Shown here piece after piece: positions 17,729 to 27,330 of a DNA stretch of 64,000 nt. Origin of the DNA: Subsaximicrobium wynnwilliamsii. GTDB lineage: Bacteria; Bacteroidota; Bacteroidia; Flavobacteriales; Flavobacteriaceae. How positions within the stretch are numbered: the first letter of the stretch is position 1; every line of letters starts with the position of its first letter. Under the pieces are notes generated by a model. It did not search any database, had not been told where the DNA came from, and worked only from the letters and a program-made list of their open reading frames with translations. Location of the stretch: the NCBI RefSeq assembly GCF_007997225.1, contig NZ_VORM01000003.1, forward strand, positions 124,001-188,000, read 5' to 3'. The position numbers were made by a program, and so were the translations under genes.

Positions 17729-18163
17729 ATGGGCATTATCAATTACTTCGATCTCGAAGACTCAGAATTATTCGTGTTTGATGAATTTATCAGCAATCAA
17801 ATAAAGGAAGGCGTAGTCATTGAACCCAAGCACAATGAACTCCTCAATGAATATATACAAAAATTATTCAGCGGAAAAAACATGGTCTATGTATCAAATC
17901 GGGCCAAATCCTATTCTGTAAATCCAATGATTTACACTGAAGCTCAAAAAATACCAAATTTAGTAGCAATTGCCATGATTCCCGATACAGCATTGATGCG
18001 AAAGAATGCAGAGTTCGAAAAAGAATTTTATGATAAACCCTACGCCATTTTTGAGAATTTGAATGATGCCATTAGATGGGTTCATCAAATTGTAAGCAAG
18101 GAAAATGCTAAAGACGATGTAGCGCGTGAAAAAAACCTAAAACAAGGGTCAGAATCTAAATGA
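17729..18163 (+). CDS. SpoIIAA/STAS-like protein
   Basis: 144 residues. The alternating strand-helix pattern and the C-terminal motif EFEKEFYDKPYAIFENLNDAIRWVHQIV resemble the SpoIIAA-like (STAS-fold) family, where a late FF..KP...F.....A..WL motif is typical. The N-terminus reads INYFDLEDSELFVFDEFISN and the tail is charged. Such proteins are small cytosolic regulators or binding modules, and the partner is unknown here. It stands alone between clpB and deoC. Confidence 0.55.
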   Translation: MGIINYFDLEDSELFVFDEFISNQIKEGVVIEPKHNELLNEYIQKLFSGKNMVYVSNRAKSYSVNPMIYTEAQKIPNLVAIAMIPDTALMRKNAEFEKEFYDKPYAIFENLNDAIRWVHQIVSKENAKDDVAREKNLKQGSESK

Positions 18164-18346
18164 GCGTTTGTTGTTAGAAAACCCATAATAAATAAAACCA
18201 AGGCAATCAAAACATCTTAAATTCGAAGCGTTACAGCCATACTTTTTAGTGTGTATTAGCTTTAAACGCTACTAAAATTGAAGTGATTTTTCGGCAAAGA
18301 CAACAAAACTTTAAGACTTACGTTTATGACATATGTTTTAAATTAC

Positions 18347-18354
18347 TAACTTTG
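18347..18354 (+). promoter_or_regulatory. -7 box for deoC
   Basis: TAACTTTG matches TAnnTTTG. The start codon lies about 100 nt downstream, leaving a moderately long leader with no hairpin or riboswitch that I recognise. No clear -33 TTG. Confidence 0.45.
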
Positions 18355-18456
18355 CGCAGCTATTGATCCCCAAATTTACATTTAGAAATAATAGGCTTTT
18401 ATAGGTTTTCTATAGACCTATAATTTGACGTTATAAACTATTTATCTATTTATTAC

Positions 18457-19119
18457 ATGAATATCAACTCTTACATAGACCATACGATGCTTAAGGCGTC
18501 CACCACCGAGCGCGACATCATCGACCTTTGCAACGAAGCCAAAAAACATCGCTTTTATTCTGTTTGCATCAATGGGTGTTATGTCTCATTGGCCAAACAA
18601 TTACTTAGAAATTCCAATGTCAAGATATGTACGGTTGTTGGCTTTCCTTTAGGTGCATCAACTACTGAAACAAAAATTTTTGAAGCCAAACAAGCCATAG
18701 AGCAAGGAGCCGATGAAATTGACATGGTCATGAACATTGGCTTTTTCAAAAGCCAAAATTACGTGGAAGTCTATAAGGATATGACCGAAATAAAGACTGC
18801 AATAGGAATCATACCCTTGAAAGTCATTATAGAAATTGATGAGCTTTCCAAAAATGGTGTGGTTAAGGCTTCGGAAATTTGCATGGACGCCAATGTGGAT
18901 TTCATCAAAACCTCAACCGGCTTTACTAAAAATGGTGCCACATTGACTGCAGCAAAAATTATAAGAAAAACAGTCAAGAATCACTGTAAAATCAAAGCTT
19001 CTGGTGGCATAGCCGATTATGAAACCGCAAAAAAATACATTGATATTGGCGTGGAGCGCATTGGCACCTCTAAAGGTGTTGATATCGCAGAAAGCGAACT
19101 TTCTGGTGTGAATCATTAA
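18457..19119 (+). CDS. deoC: Deoxyribose-phosphate aldolase
   Basis: A 220-residue TIM-barrel aldolase that splits 2-deoxyribose-5-phosphate into glyceraldehyde-3-phosphate and acetaldehyde in deoxynucleoside breakdown. It begins MNINSYIDHTMLKAST, and the Schiff-base lysine lies in VDFIKTSTGF (about Lys151). Other conserved parts are VCTVVGFPLGA-like sequence (CTVVGFPLGASTTETK), EIDMVMNIG and IKASGGI. The length is typical. No other deoxynucleoside catabolic gene is adjacent. Confidence 0.95.
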   Translation: MNINSYIDHTMLKASTTERDIIDLCNEAKKHRFYSVCINGCYVSLAKQLLRNSNVKICTVVGFPLGASTTETKIFEAKQAIEQGADEIDMVMNIGFFKSQNYVEVYKDMTEIKTAIGIIPLKVIIEIDELSKNGVVKASEICMDANVDFIKTSTGFTKNGATLTAAKIIRKTVKNHCKIKASGGIADYETAKKYIDIGVERIGTSKGVDIAESELSGVNH

Positions 19120-19289
19120 ATAGCCAATAGTTAAGCGACACCTATACCCAAGGCCTATTTTTTCTTTTGAATCTTCATTGGTGTGGATTAATTAGCAACT
19201 TTTAATTAAAAAGGATGCTCACATTTTAGTTAAAAACTTACTTTTACGGCTATAAGTGAAGCATCACTTAGGTATTAAACGCAATAGCA

Positions 19290-19796
19290 ATGAAACTTTT
19301 TTTTATCCTGACGTTCACCTTCCTTTTTGGGATGAATTCACAAGCACAAAATGAGGCAACCCATGTGACGACCTATTACCTTATTCGTCATGCTGAGAAA
19401 GACCGAAGTGATGGAGGCAATAAAAATCCAAATCTCAATAACGACGGTCAGAAACGCGCCCAATTGTGGCGATATTATTTCAAAAACATAAAGTTGGATG
19501 CCGTCTATGCAACCAATTACAACCGCACCAAGCAAACCGCTAAGCCTATTGCGGAATCAAAAGAATTGGAGATTCAAATTTATGATGCCAATGATTTGTT
19601 TTCCGAAGCCTTCAAAGAAGCCACAAAAGGAAAATCGGTTTTGGTAGTTGGTCACAGCAATACCACCCCTGCCTTTGCCAACGCTATTTTGGGCAAACAA
19701 AGCCATGATGATCTCAATGATGGCGACAATAGCAAGTTGTTCGTGATTACGATTTCTGGAGGGGAAGTCTTTCAGGAATTGCTTACAATAGAGTAA
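19290..19796 (+). CDS. Exported histidine phosphatase family protein
   Basis: 168 residues with a signal peptide ending NSQAQ (about residue 20). The catalytic RHG-like motif is LIRHAEK (Arg33, His34), followed by TNYNRTKQTAKP and the second catalytic histidine in VVGHSNTTPAFAN (about His122). The phosphoglycerate-mutase-like fold acts through a phosphohistidine, but the substrate in this short exported type is unknown. Its end overlaps the convergent DUF6503 gene by 14 bp. Confidence 0.87.
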   Translation: MKLFFILTFTFLFGMNSQAQNEATHVTTYYLIRHAEKDRSDGGNKNPNLNNDGQKRAQLWRYYFKNIKLDAVYATNYNRTKQTAKPIAESKELEIQIYDANDLFSEAFKEATKGKSVLVVGHSNTTPAFANAILGKQSHDDLNDGDNSKLFVITISGGEVFQELLTIE

Positions 19797-20568
19797 ACCT
19801 TACGTTCTCGGTTTCGATTTTTGAGAGCAGTTCTAATTCGCCATTATTAAACAATTTTGGCATATCGCTTAAACTCATGGTATTTGACTTTGGCTTGTAA
19901 TTGTTGTAATCCACAAAGCGAACGCCTTCTACAAATCGCTCATTATAAGCCTCACGAAATCGATATCCCAAACCGTCTTCTTCTTCATAAGAATAAGCCA
20001 AATAATCAATTTTGAAGGTTTCGGTATTGATCCAATATAGATACTCATCGTCAAAATCCTCGCCTCCACCCGATTCATTGAAAGTCACTTTTACGGTATG
20101 GTATAATGCATCCTTAATGGTCACATCTTGCAAAAGCTCCTTATTTACAGAGGCAGCATCCAAGTCATAAGGTAAAACAGCAAAATAATGCACAGAATTT
20201 ACCGATGCAGCGTATGCAGTCGCCATGGAATCTATAAGCATGACTTTTTCGGCATTTACAAAACGCACAAAACCCTCATTAGTGAGCAGGTCCCTAACTT
20301 CTCCCTGATCTGCTTGAAATTCGCGTTCTAGGGCAAATCTTCCGTTCTGTCTAACTGCTTTGAAATGGGTGTCCCGAAAATCGAATTCGAGCTTGGCATT
20401 TTTCAGTTTATTGCTGCCTGAGATCTCAATCGTCTTTTGAATTAGATCTTCTGCGGAAAGCATTTCGGTGTCATCTGCCTTAGCTTTAGGATTAATTGTG
20501 TTTTCTGAAGTATTATTTTTACAATTCAGAACCAGTAATGTTAATAACAAGAGAGGCGCATATTTCAT
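19783..20568 (-). CDS. DUF6503 family lipoprotein
   Basis: 261 residues starting MKYAPLLLLTLLVLNC, with the lipobox cysteine at about position 16 followed by an Asn/Lys-rich linker. The mature part has repeated beta-strands (LEFDFRDTHFKAVRQNGRFAL, VMLIDSM, YLYWINTETFKIDYLAYSYEE) similar to LolA/outer-membrane lipoprotein-sorting folds. The start at 20568 is chosen because the lipobox is then at the normal distance. It is divergent from smpB. The function is unknown. Confidence 0.82.
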   Translation of the reverse strand: MKYAPLLLLTLLVLNCKNNTSENTINPKAKADDTEMLSAEDLIQKTIEISGSNKLKNAKLEFDFRDTHFKAVRQNGRFALEREFQADQGEVRDLLTNEGFVRFVNAEKVMLIDSMATAYAASVNSVHYFAVLPYDLDAASVNKELLQDVTIKDALYHTVKVTFNESGGGEDFDDEYLYWINTETFKIDYLAYSYEEEDGLGYRFREAYNERFVEGVRFVDYNNYKPKSNTMSLSDMPKLFNNGELELLSKIETENVRFTLL

Positions 20569-20632
20569 TTGAGTGCTTTTTTTAGTTTGGATCAGAATCA
20601 TTTCCGAAGCAATTCCGATTAAAATTTAACTG

Positions 20633-20640
20633 CAAATTTA
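20633..20640 (-). promoter_or_regulatory. -7 box for the DUF6503 gene
   Basis: On the minus strand TAAATTTG matches TAnnTTTG, about 64 nt before the start codon at 20568. It lies back to back with the smpB box. Confidence 0.45.
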
Positions 20641-20660
20641 CAAAAACCCTTAAAAACAAT

Positions 20661-20668
20661 TAACTTTG
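20661..20668 (+). promoter_or_regulatory. -7 box 5 nt before the smpB start
   Basis: TAACTTTG matches the consensus and ends 5 nt before the ATG at 20674, so the predicted transcript would start at or next to the start codon. No matching -33 TTG is seen. Confidence 0.5.
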
Positions 20669-20673
20669 TTGCT

Positions 20674-21132
20674 ATGCAGAATCAAATCAACATCAAAAAC
20701 AAAAAAGCCAAGTTTGAGTATGAATTGCTCGATAAATATACTGCAGGCATTGTTTTGACAGGGACTGAAATCAAATCCATACGCGATGGCAAGGCTTCCA
20801 TTGCTGAAGGATTCTGCGAATTCAACGCCCGTGGCGAACTCTTCATCATCAATATGACCATTCAGGAATATGTGTATGGCAACTACTACAACCACGCACC
20901 CAAGGCAGAGCGCAAACTACTGCTCAATCGTAAAGAGCTCAAAAAACTTGAAAAAGAAATCAGCACTAAGGGTTTAACCATAGTCCCCTTACGCCTATTT
21001 TTGAATGATAGAGGTTTGGCCAAACTCATTATTTCCTTGGCAAAAGGTAAAAAACTATACGATAAGCGTAACACGATCAAAGACCGCGAGAACAAACGCA
21101 ATTTAGACCGCATTCAAAAAATATACAAATAA
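20674..21132 (+). CDS. smpB: SsrA-binding protein SmpB
   Basis: 152 residues. It binds tmRNA and brings it to stalled ribosomes for trans-translation. The start [33 protein letters not shown], the conserved [13 protein letters not shown] and the basic tail [22 protein letters not shown] are family hallmarks, and the length is typical. The ssrA gene is not in the window. Confidence 0.97.
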   Translation: MQNQINIKNKKAKFEYELLDKYTAGIVLTGTEIKSIRDGKASIAEGFCEFNARGELFIINMTIQEYVYGNYYNHAPKAERKLLLNRKELKKLEKEISTKGLTIVPLRLFLNDRGLAKLIISLAKGKKLYDKRNTIKDRENKRNLDRIQKIYK

Positions 21133-21546
21133 CCATCTCCTTTTTTACACAGCTAATCCATTGGCTAATCCATTAGTCAACAGCGCTTCATTGATATTTT
21201 TCCACATAACAAATTTCAAATAATTTTGAAAATTAACGTCCTTTATAAATAGGGCGTATTACCATTTTTAGCATTGTGCGTCGATTCGAAGCAATTTGCA
21301 AACGGACAATGGCAGATGCTTTTTTTGGTATGATTCTGAATGTTTCAAGTCTCAAAAACCTTGATGTTGCCACATATGGATTTTACGCTCATAAATGCTA
21401 CTCTTAAAAGTATTTAACAATCTTTGTAGGAATATTTATGATAGTTTAACATTAACAATTTCATTTTATAGCTAAGTTTGATTTTTCTTAGACAAGCTTT
21501 TAAAAAAAACGGACGTCTATTAAAATACAACCACCAATCCAACGCT
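21133..21546. other. Intergenic region upstream of the DUF5686 gene
   Basis: About 410 bp without a convincing gene. A 12-mer CTAATCCATTGG is nearly repeated at its left end. A TAAGTTTG -7 box lies at 21473-21480, giving a leader of about 60 nt for the following ATG. Confidence 0.5.
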
Positions 21547-24009
21547 ATGAAACAAAAATTACTCCTCACACTTGGCCTACTTTCATTTGCCTTTTCCCAA
21601 GCTCAAATTCAAGGAAACATTACCGATCAAAATGACGAGGCCTTGCCTTTCGTCAATGTTTTTATAGAAAACACCTATAAAGGCACCACCAGTAATGAAG
21701 ATGGTTTTTACGAACTCAACATCAAAACACCAGACACCTATACAGTCGTGTTTCAGTTTTTAGGTTACAAAACCGTTAAAAAAACAGTAGAGATTTCAAA
21801 GTTTCCGTTTCAATTGGACGCTCAATTAGGCGAAGAACAAATCTCTTTAAATGAGGTGGTCATAAATTCTGAAAATAATCCTGCCGATGCCATCATGCGA
21901 CAAGCCATTGCCAAAAGACAGGAAAACCTCGAAAAGATACAAAGCTACAAGGCCGACTTTTATTCCCGCGGCTTGATAAGGATCAAAGATGCTCCAGAGA
22001 AAATATTGGGACAGGAAGTGGGCGATCTTGGTGGTGGTTTGGATTCGACCCGAAGTGGTGTGATTTATTTGTCTGAAACCATTTCAAAACTCGAGTTCAT
22101 GCGTCCAGACAGGCTCAAGGAAAAAATATTGGCTTCAAAAGTTAGTGGTAATTCCAGCGGTTTCAGTTTCAACAATGCCATTGATGTCGATTTTGACCTT
22201 TACGAAAGTACCATTGAATTGGGCAATCAAATCGTCTCGCCCATTGCCAATAATGCTTTTGGCTATTATCGATTTAAGTTGGAAGGTGTTTTTTATGACG
22301 ACCGTGGCAACCTAATCAACAAGATCAAAATAACCCCCAGGCGAGAAAACGACCCGGTTTTTGAAGGCTTCCTCTATATTGTGGAGGATCAATGGAGCAT
22401 TTATGCTGCCGAATTAGATATCACTGGCACTCAAGCCCGACTCACAGCGGTGGATAAAATCACGATTACCCAAAATTATTCCTATTCCGAAGCCGATAAG
22501 ATTTGGGCGAAGATTTCACAGAATATCGATTTTAAGTACGGCTTGTTCGGCATCACCGGCGACGGTCGCTTCACGGCGGTGTATAGTAATTACGAATTCA
22601 ATTTAGGCCTTAGCAAAAAAGACTTCAGTAGAGAAATTGTGTCCTTTGCCGATAAGGCGAATAAAAAGGATTCCACCTACTGGAAATCTGTGCGGCCAGT
22701 ACCTTTAACCAGTGAGGAAATGACCGATTACATCAAGAAAGACAGCATCCAAATTGTCAAGGACTCTAAGGTATATAAGGATTCTGTAGACTTGGTTAAA
22801 AATAAATTCAAGTTTGGCGACTTGCTTTCTGGCTACAGCTACAACAACACTTACAAGGAATGGAGCGCAGGCATAACCTCTCCCATCCAAACCATCACTT
22901 TTAACACAGTTCAAGGCTGGAACGCCAATGTAGGGGGGTTCTACCGTAAGAGTTACGACGATTTCAATAGGTTTTTCAGTATCAACGGAAGCCTCAATTA
23001 TGGCTTTAGTGATGAACGTTTGCGAGGAAGCGTTTCTGCCACCTACAAATTCAACAATATTTCCAGACCCTTTTTAACCGTTTCTGGAGGTGTGACCACA
23101 GCTCAATTCAATGCCTCTGAGCCCATATCTCAACTGCTCAATACTTCATTTTCCCTCTTTGCTGAAAAGAATTACCTCAAGATTTATGAGAAATCCTTTG
23201 CCCAGGTGGCCTATTCCAATGAGTTCTTCAACGGCATCAGGATCAATTCCATTTTGGCTTATGAGCGTCGTCAGGCCTTATTCAATACCACAGACCAAGT
23301 TTGGTATCCACAGGATGACCGGGAATACACCAGTAATAATCCACAGGACGAATCCGCTTTTGGTATTGCACCCTTCGCCACGCATAACCTCATGAAATTT
23401 GGTTTGGATGCCCGCATTAATTTTGCCCAGAATTATTTGAGTTATCCCGACGGCAAGTTCAACTTGCCAAACGAAAAATATCCAACCCTAAGCGTGGGCT
23501 ATGAAAAAGGCTTTGGCTCAAGCAACGACAATTATAATTATGATCAGGTCAAATTACGCGTCAACCAAGGTTTTGATGTGAAAGATAAAGGTCGGTTTCA
23601 ATACAATTTAAAAGCAGGCAAGTTCTTTAATGCCGATGACATTGCCTTTGTAGATTACCAACATTTTAATGGCAACCAAACCCAAATCGGTGCAGGTTCT
23701 TATATCAACGTTTTCAACAATTTACCGTATTACGCAGCCAGCACCAACGATTCGTATTTGGAAATGCACGCCGAGCATGATTTCAACGGATTCATTTTGG
23801 GCAAAATCCCATTACTTCAAAAACTGAATTTCAATCTTGTTTTGGGTGCTCATGCCTTGGCAACGCCAGACAATAAGCCTTATCAGGAATACACCATTGG
23901 ATTGGATAATATTGGATGGGGGAAATTCCGGTTCCTGCGATTGGATTATTTGCGCTCTTATCAAAGTGGCTTCCAAAGCGACGCCATTATTTTTGGGTTG
24001 AAATTTTAA
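21547..24009 (+). CDS. DUF5686 and carboxypeptidase-regulatory-like outer-membrane protein
   Basis: 820 residues starting MKQKLLLTLGLLSFAFSQAQ, a signal peptide. A CarboxypepD_reg-like domain follows (about 21-105: GNITDQNDEALPFVNVFIEN, GTTSNEDGFYEL), then the DUF5686 region with YKADFYSRG and a long set of barrel strands to the end at SDAIIFGLKF. The family resembles TonB-dependent proteins but lacks a recognisable plug, and its transported substrate is unknown. The start at 21547 is preferred over 21478, because the upstream extension is not signal-like. Confidence 0.87.
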   Translation: MKQKLLLTLGLLSFAFSQAQIQGNITDQNDEALPFVNVFIENTYKGTTSNEDGFYELNIKTPDTYTVVFQFLGYKTVKKTVEISKFPFQLDAQLGEEQISLNEVVINSENNPADAIMRQAIAKRQENLEKIQSYKADFYSRGLIRIKDAPEKILGQEVGDLGGGLDSTRSGVIYLSETISKLEFMRPDRLKEKILASKVSGNSSGFSFNNAIDVDFDLYESTIELGNQIVSPIANNAFGYYRFKLEGVFYDDRGNLINKIKITPRRENDPVFEGFLYIVEDQWSIYAAELDITGTQARLTAVDKITITQNYSYSEADKIWAKISQNIDFKYGLFGITGDGRFTAVYSNYEFNLGLSKKDFSREIVSFADKANKKDSTYWKSVRPVPLTSEEMTDYIKKDSIQIVKDSKVYKDSVDLVKNKFKFGDLLSGYSYNNTYKEWSAGITSPIQTITFNTVQGWNANVGGFYRKSYDDFNRFFSINGSLNYGFSDERLRGSVSATYKFNNISRPFLTVSGGVTTAQFNASEPISQLLNTSFSLFAEKNYLKIYEKSFAQVAYSNEFFNGIRINSILAYERRQALFNTTDQVWYPQDDREYTSNNPQDESAFGIAPFATHNLMKFGLDARINFAQNYLSYPDGKFNLPNEKYPTLSVGYEKGFGSSNDNYNYDQVKLRVNQGFDVKDKGRFQYNLKAGKFFNADDIAFVDYQHFNGNQTQIGAGSYINVFNNLPYYAASTNDSYLEMHAEHDFNGFILGKIPLLQKLNFNLVLGAHALATPDNKPYQEYTIGLDNIGWGKFRFLRLDYLRSYQSGFQSDAIIFGLKF

Positions 24010-24016
24010 GGTTGTT

Positions 24017-24085
24017 TTGTTGTTGGTTGTGGAGCTGTTGGTCTTGGAGTTGTTGGTCGTGGAGTTGTTGGTCTGCCAGTAGTCC
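24017..24085. repeat. Degenerate 15-bp tandem repeat
   Basis: Just after the DUF5686 stop, units of the form GTTGTTGGTCGTGGA, GTTGTTGGTCTTGGA and GCTGTTGGTC follow one another in about four copies. It is a short, imperfect minisatellite outside any gene. Confidence 0.7.
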
Positions 24086-24269
24086 GCACGACTCCAAGGG
24101 TTAAGGGCATCAAAAAAATCGCGAGTTGAAAACGCAATTTGTGATGTTCAAAAGCAGGGCTGTTTTGAATGAGAAACACTCTATATTGTTGGATTTAGCA
24201 ATTTTATATGCGCATCGTTGTACCTAGTGGCTTTATGCTTTGGTAAAATATTCAAGCAAAAAGGCTTTA

Positions 24270-24398
24270 CTATTCCTGAACTTTTTCAATTGGTGGTTTA
24301 CCCAATAAACCGGCTTTAAAATGAGCCCAATCAGACAAAATGTAAAACACAATGAGGCAAGCTATTATTCCCATTATTAATTTATATTTTTTTTTCAT
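24270..24398 (-). CDS. Small single-helix membrane protein (42 residues)
   Basis: ATG at 24398 opens a 42-codon frame ending at TAG (24270-24272). It starts MKKKYKLIMG, has one hydrophobic helix (about 7-22, IMGIIACLIVFYIL), then a tail with DWAHFKAGLLGKPP. The basic start, clean helix and aromatic/Gly/Pro tail look like a real small membrane protein, and an A9 run precedes the hydrophobic codons. It lies 182 bp downstream of pcm on the same strand. The function is unknown. Confidence 0.6.
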   Translation of the reverse strand: MKKKYKLIMGIIACLIVFYILSDWAHFKAGLLGKPPIEKVQE

Positions 24399-24535
24399 CT
24401 CAATTATTTGAAGAGTTATATTTTTCTGGTTTAATATTTTTTCTTTTCAATTTTAAAATCTTAGCTGTCATTGAATTTCTCGTTTTCATTGATCAACTTT
24501 TAGTTTCAAATTTTTAATTACCAATTAAAAACTAC

Positions 24536-24585
24536 CAACTGAAGACTGAACACTGCCGACTGCGGACTGGGGACTAAAAACTAAT
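24536..24585. repeat. Heptanucleotide ACTGnnn repeat
   Basis: Seven-base units ACTGAAG, ACTGAAC, ACTGCCG, ACTGCGG, ACTGGGG, ACTAAAA and ACTA run in register at the 3' side of pcm. ACT is kept while the last three positions vary. It is a short, decayed microsatellite. Confidence 0.75.
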
Positions 24586-25222
24586 TCCTATCCTCCAACA
24601 AGGGCACAAATCGAAATTCGCCAAACTCATGTTGTTCAAAATCGGTAGCTGCTTTTCTAATGATTAGAGTCATGGTCTGTACGCTTTCACCCACAGGAAT
24701 AACCAAGCGACCACCAATTTTAAGTTGCCCCAATAAGGCCTTAGGGACAAAAGGAGCACCTGCGGTTACGATGATGCCATCAAAAGGTGCTTCGTTCTCG
24801 AGACCAATATAGCCATCACCAAACACAAATTTCTTGGCGCGATAGCCTAATTTAGGCAAGAATTTGCTCGTCTTTTTATACAACTCGTGTTGACGCTCAA
24901 CAGAGTAAACCTCGGCGCCCAATTCGCACAACACAGCAGTTTGATAGCCACTGCCTGTGCCAATTTCAAGAATTTTGTCACTGCGTTTTATTTTCAAAAG
25001 TTCGGTTTGAAATGCCACCGTATATGGTTGTGAGATGGTTTGGTCTGCAGCGATGGGAAAGGCTTTGTCTTGATAGGCGTGATCCAGAAATCCGGAGTCC
25101 ATAAATAAATGTCTAGGAATCTTGCCAATGGCTGTTAAAACCTTGTCGTCCTTTATGCCTTTATCCTTGACAATTGCGACCAACTTTTGGCGCATTCCTT
25201 GGTGTTTAAACGTATCTTTCAA
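24581..25222 (-). CDS. pcm: Protein-L-isoaspartate O-methyltransferase
   Basis: A 213-residue SAM-dependent enzyme that repairs isoaspartyl damage in aged proteins. Seen are the N-terminal RHLFMDSGF, AYQDKAFPIAADQTISQPYTVAF (family signature), motif I LEIGTGSGYQTAVL (about 85-98) and the C-terminal GGRLVIPVG. The start is ATG at 25222, or possibly 25195. It is divergent from the Gfo/Idh gene, and the 96-bp array fills the space between them, so the pcm promoter must lie in or beside the array's left edge. Confidence 0.94.
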   Translation of the reverse strand: MKDTFKHQGMRQKLVAIVKDKGIKDDKVLTAIGKIPRHLFMDSGFLDHAYQDKAFPIAADQTISQPYTVAFQTELLKIKRSDKILEIGTGSGYQTAVLCELGAEVYSVERQHELYKKTSKFLPKLGYRAKKFVFGDGYIGLENEAPFDGIIVTAGAPFVPKALLGQLKIGGRLVIPVGESVQTMTLIIRKAATDFEQHEFGEFRFVPLLEDRN

Positions 25223-25321
25223 TGCTAATTTTTCTTTATGAGGCTAAGTTAATTCAATCCGAAGGAAGAACAAAGTATATGTCGTAAATATGAATTTTAT
25301 GTTGGTCTTAGCTGTTGATTT

Positions 25322-27330
25322 ACATCTGCCAGCATCTACCATATCTGCGTCGTCCCTGTGCCAAAAATAGAACGCTGATGGCGCGGATCAAACTGATTTG
25401 CGTGGATCACTGAGTTTTTAGCTGCGAGCATCTGCAAGATCTGCGTCATCTGTGTTCCAAAAACAGAACGCTGATGACGCGGATCAAACTGATTTACGCT
25501 GATTCCTGAATTTATATCTGCGAACATCTGCCAGATCTGCGTCATCTGTGTTCCAAAAACAGAGCGCTGATGACGCGGATCAAACTGATTTGCGCGGATC
25601 CCTGAATTTATATCTGTGAACATCTGCCAGATCTGCGTCATCTGTGTTCCAAAAACAGAACGCTGATGACGCGGATCAAACTGATTTGCGCGGATCCCTG
25701 AATTTTTAGCTGTGAACATCTGCAAGATCTGCGTCGTCTGTGTTCCAAAAATAGAACGCTGATAACGCGGATCAAACTGATTTACGCTGATTCCTGAATT
25801 TTTAGCTGCGAACATCTGCAAAATCTGCGTCATCTGTGTTCCAAAAACAGAACGCTGATGACGCGGATCAAACTGATTTGCGCAGATCCCTGAATTTTTA
25901 GCTGTGAGCATCTGCAAGATCTGCGTCATCTGTGTTCCAACCATAGAACGCTGATAACGCGGATTAAACTGATTTACGCTGATTCCTGAATTTATATCTG
26001 TGAACATCTGCCAGATCTACGTTATCTGTGTTCCAAAAATAGAACGCTGATGACGCGGATCAAACTGATTTGCGCGGATCCCTGAATTTTTAGCTGTGAA
26101 CATCTGCCAGATCTGCGTCATCTGTGTTCCAAAAATAGAACGCTGATAACGCGGATCAAACTGATTTACGCTGATTCCTGAATTTATATCTGTGAACATC
26201 TGCAAGATCTGCGTCATCTGTGTTCCAAAAATAGAACGCTGATGACGCGAATCAAACTGATTTGCGCGGATCCCTGAGTTTTTATCTGCGAACATCTGCC
26301 AGATCTGCGTCATCTGTGTTCCAAAAACAGAACGCTGATAACGCGGATTAAACTGATTTGCGTGGATCCCTGAATTTTTAGCTGTGAACATCTGCCAGAT
26401 CTGTGTCATCTGTGTTCCAAAAATAGAACGCTGATAACGCGGATCAAACTGATTTACGCTGATTCCTGAATTTATATCTGCGAACATCTGCCAGATCTGC
26501 ATCATCAATGTTCCAACCATAGAACGCTGATAACGCAGATGAGACTGATTTACGCTGATTCCTGAATTTTTAGCTGTGAACATCTGCCAGATCTGCGTCA
26601 TCTGTGTTCCAAAAACAGAACGCTGATAACGCGGATCAAACTGATTTGCGCAGATCCCTGAATTTTTATCTGCGAACATCTGCCAGATCTGCGTTATCTG
26701 TGTTCCAAAAATAGAACGCTGATAACGCGGATCAAACTGATTTACGCGGATCCCTGAATTTATATCTGTGAACATCTGAAAGATCTGCGTCGTCTGTGTT
26801 CCAAAAACAGAGCGCTGATGACGCGGATCAAACTGATTTGCGCGGATCCCTGAATTTATATCTGTGAACATCTGAAAGATCCGTGTCATCTGTGTTCCAA
26901 AAACAGAACGCTGATAACGCGGATTAAATTGATTTACGCTGATTCCTGAATTTATATCTGCGAACATCTGCAAGATCTGCGTCGTCTGTGTTCCAAAAAT
27001 AGAACGCTGATGATGCGTATCAAACTGATTTATGCTGATTCCTGAATTTATATCTGTGAACATCTGCCAGATCTGCGTCATCTGTGTTCCAAAAACAGAA
27101 CGCTGATGACGCGGATTAAATTGATTTGCGTGGATCCCTGAATTTTTATCTGCGAACATCTGCCAGATCTGCGTCATCTGTGTTCCAAAAATAGAACGCT
27201 GATAACGCTGATTAAACTGATTTACGCAGATCCCTGAATTTTTATCTGCGAACATCTGCAAGATCTGTGTCATCTGTGTTCCAAAAATAGAACGCTGATG
27301 ACGCGGATCAAACTGATTTGCGCAGATGTA
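25322..27330. repeat. Tandem array of 21 units of exactly 96 bp, each an imperfect inverted repeat
   Basis: The marker ATCTGCGTC (or a close variant) recurs at 25343 and every 96 bp to 27263, giving 21 units with no insertion or deletion. In each unit GATCTGCGTCATCTGTGTTC and GAACGCTGATGACGCGGATC flank a short A-rich loop and are complementary at 17 of 20 positions; allowing mismatches, the arms extend to about 39 bp. Each arm is itself made of 9-10-bp ATCTGCG or CGCGGAT motifs. Copies differ by a small set of alternative bases that recombine freely among units. The array lies between the divergently transcribed pcm and Gfo/Idh genes. Because 96 is divisible by three, one minus-strand frame stays open through most of it (interrupted by TAG near 26008), but the differences change amino acids freely, so I do not call it coding. 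Confidence 0.95.

Noticed and set aside
25322-27330. CRISPR array
   Set aside because: The units are contiguous and nearly identical over 96 bp. There are no unique spacers, and no cas genes occur in the window.
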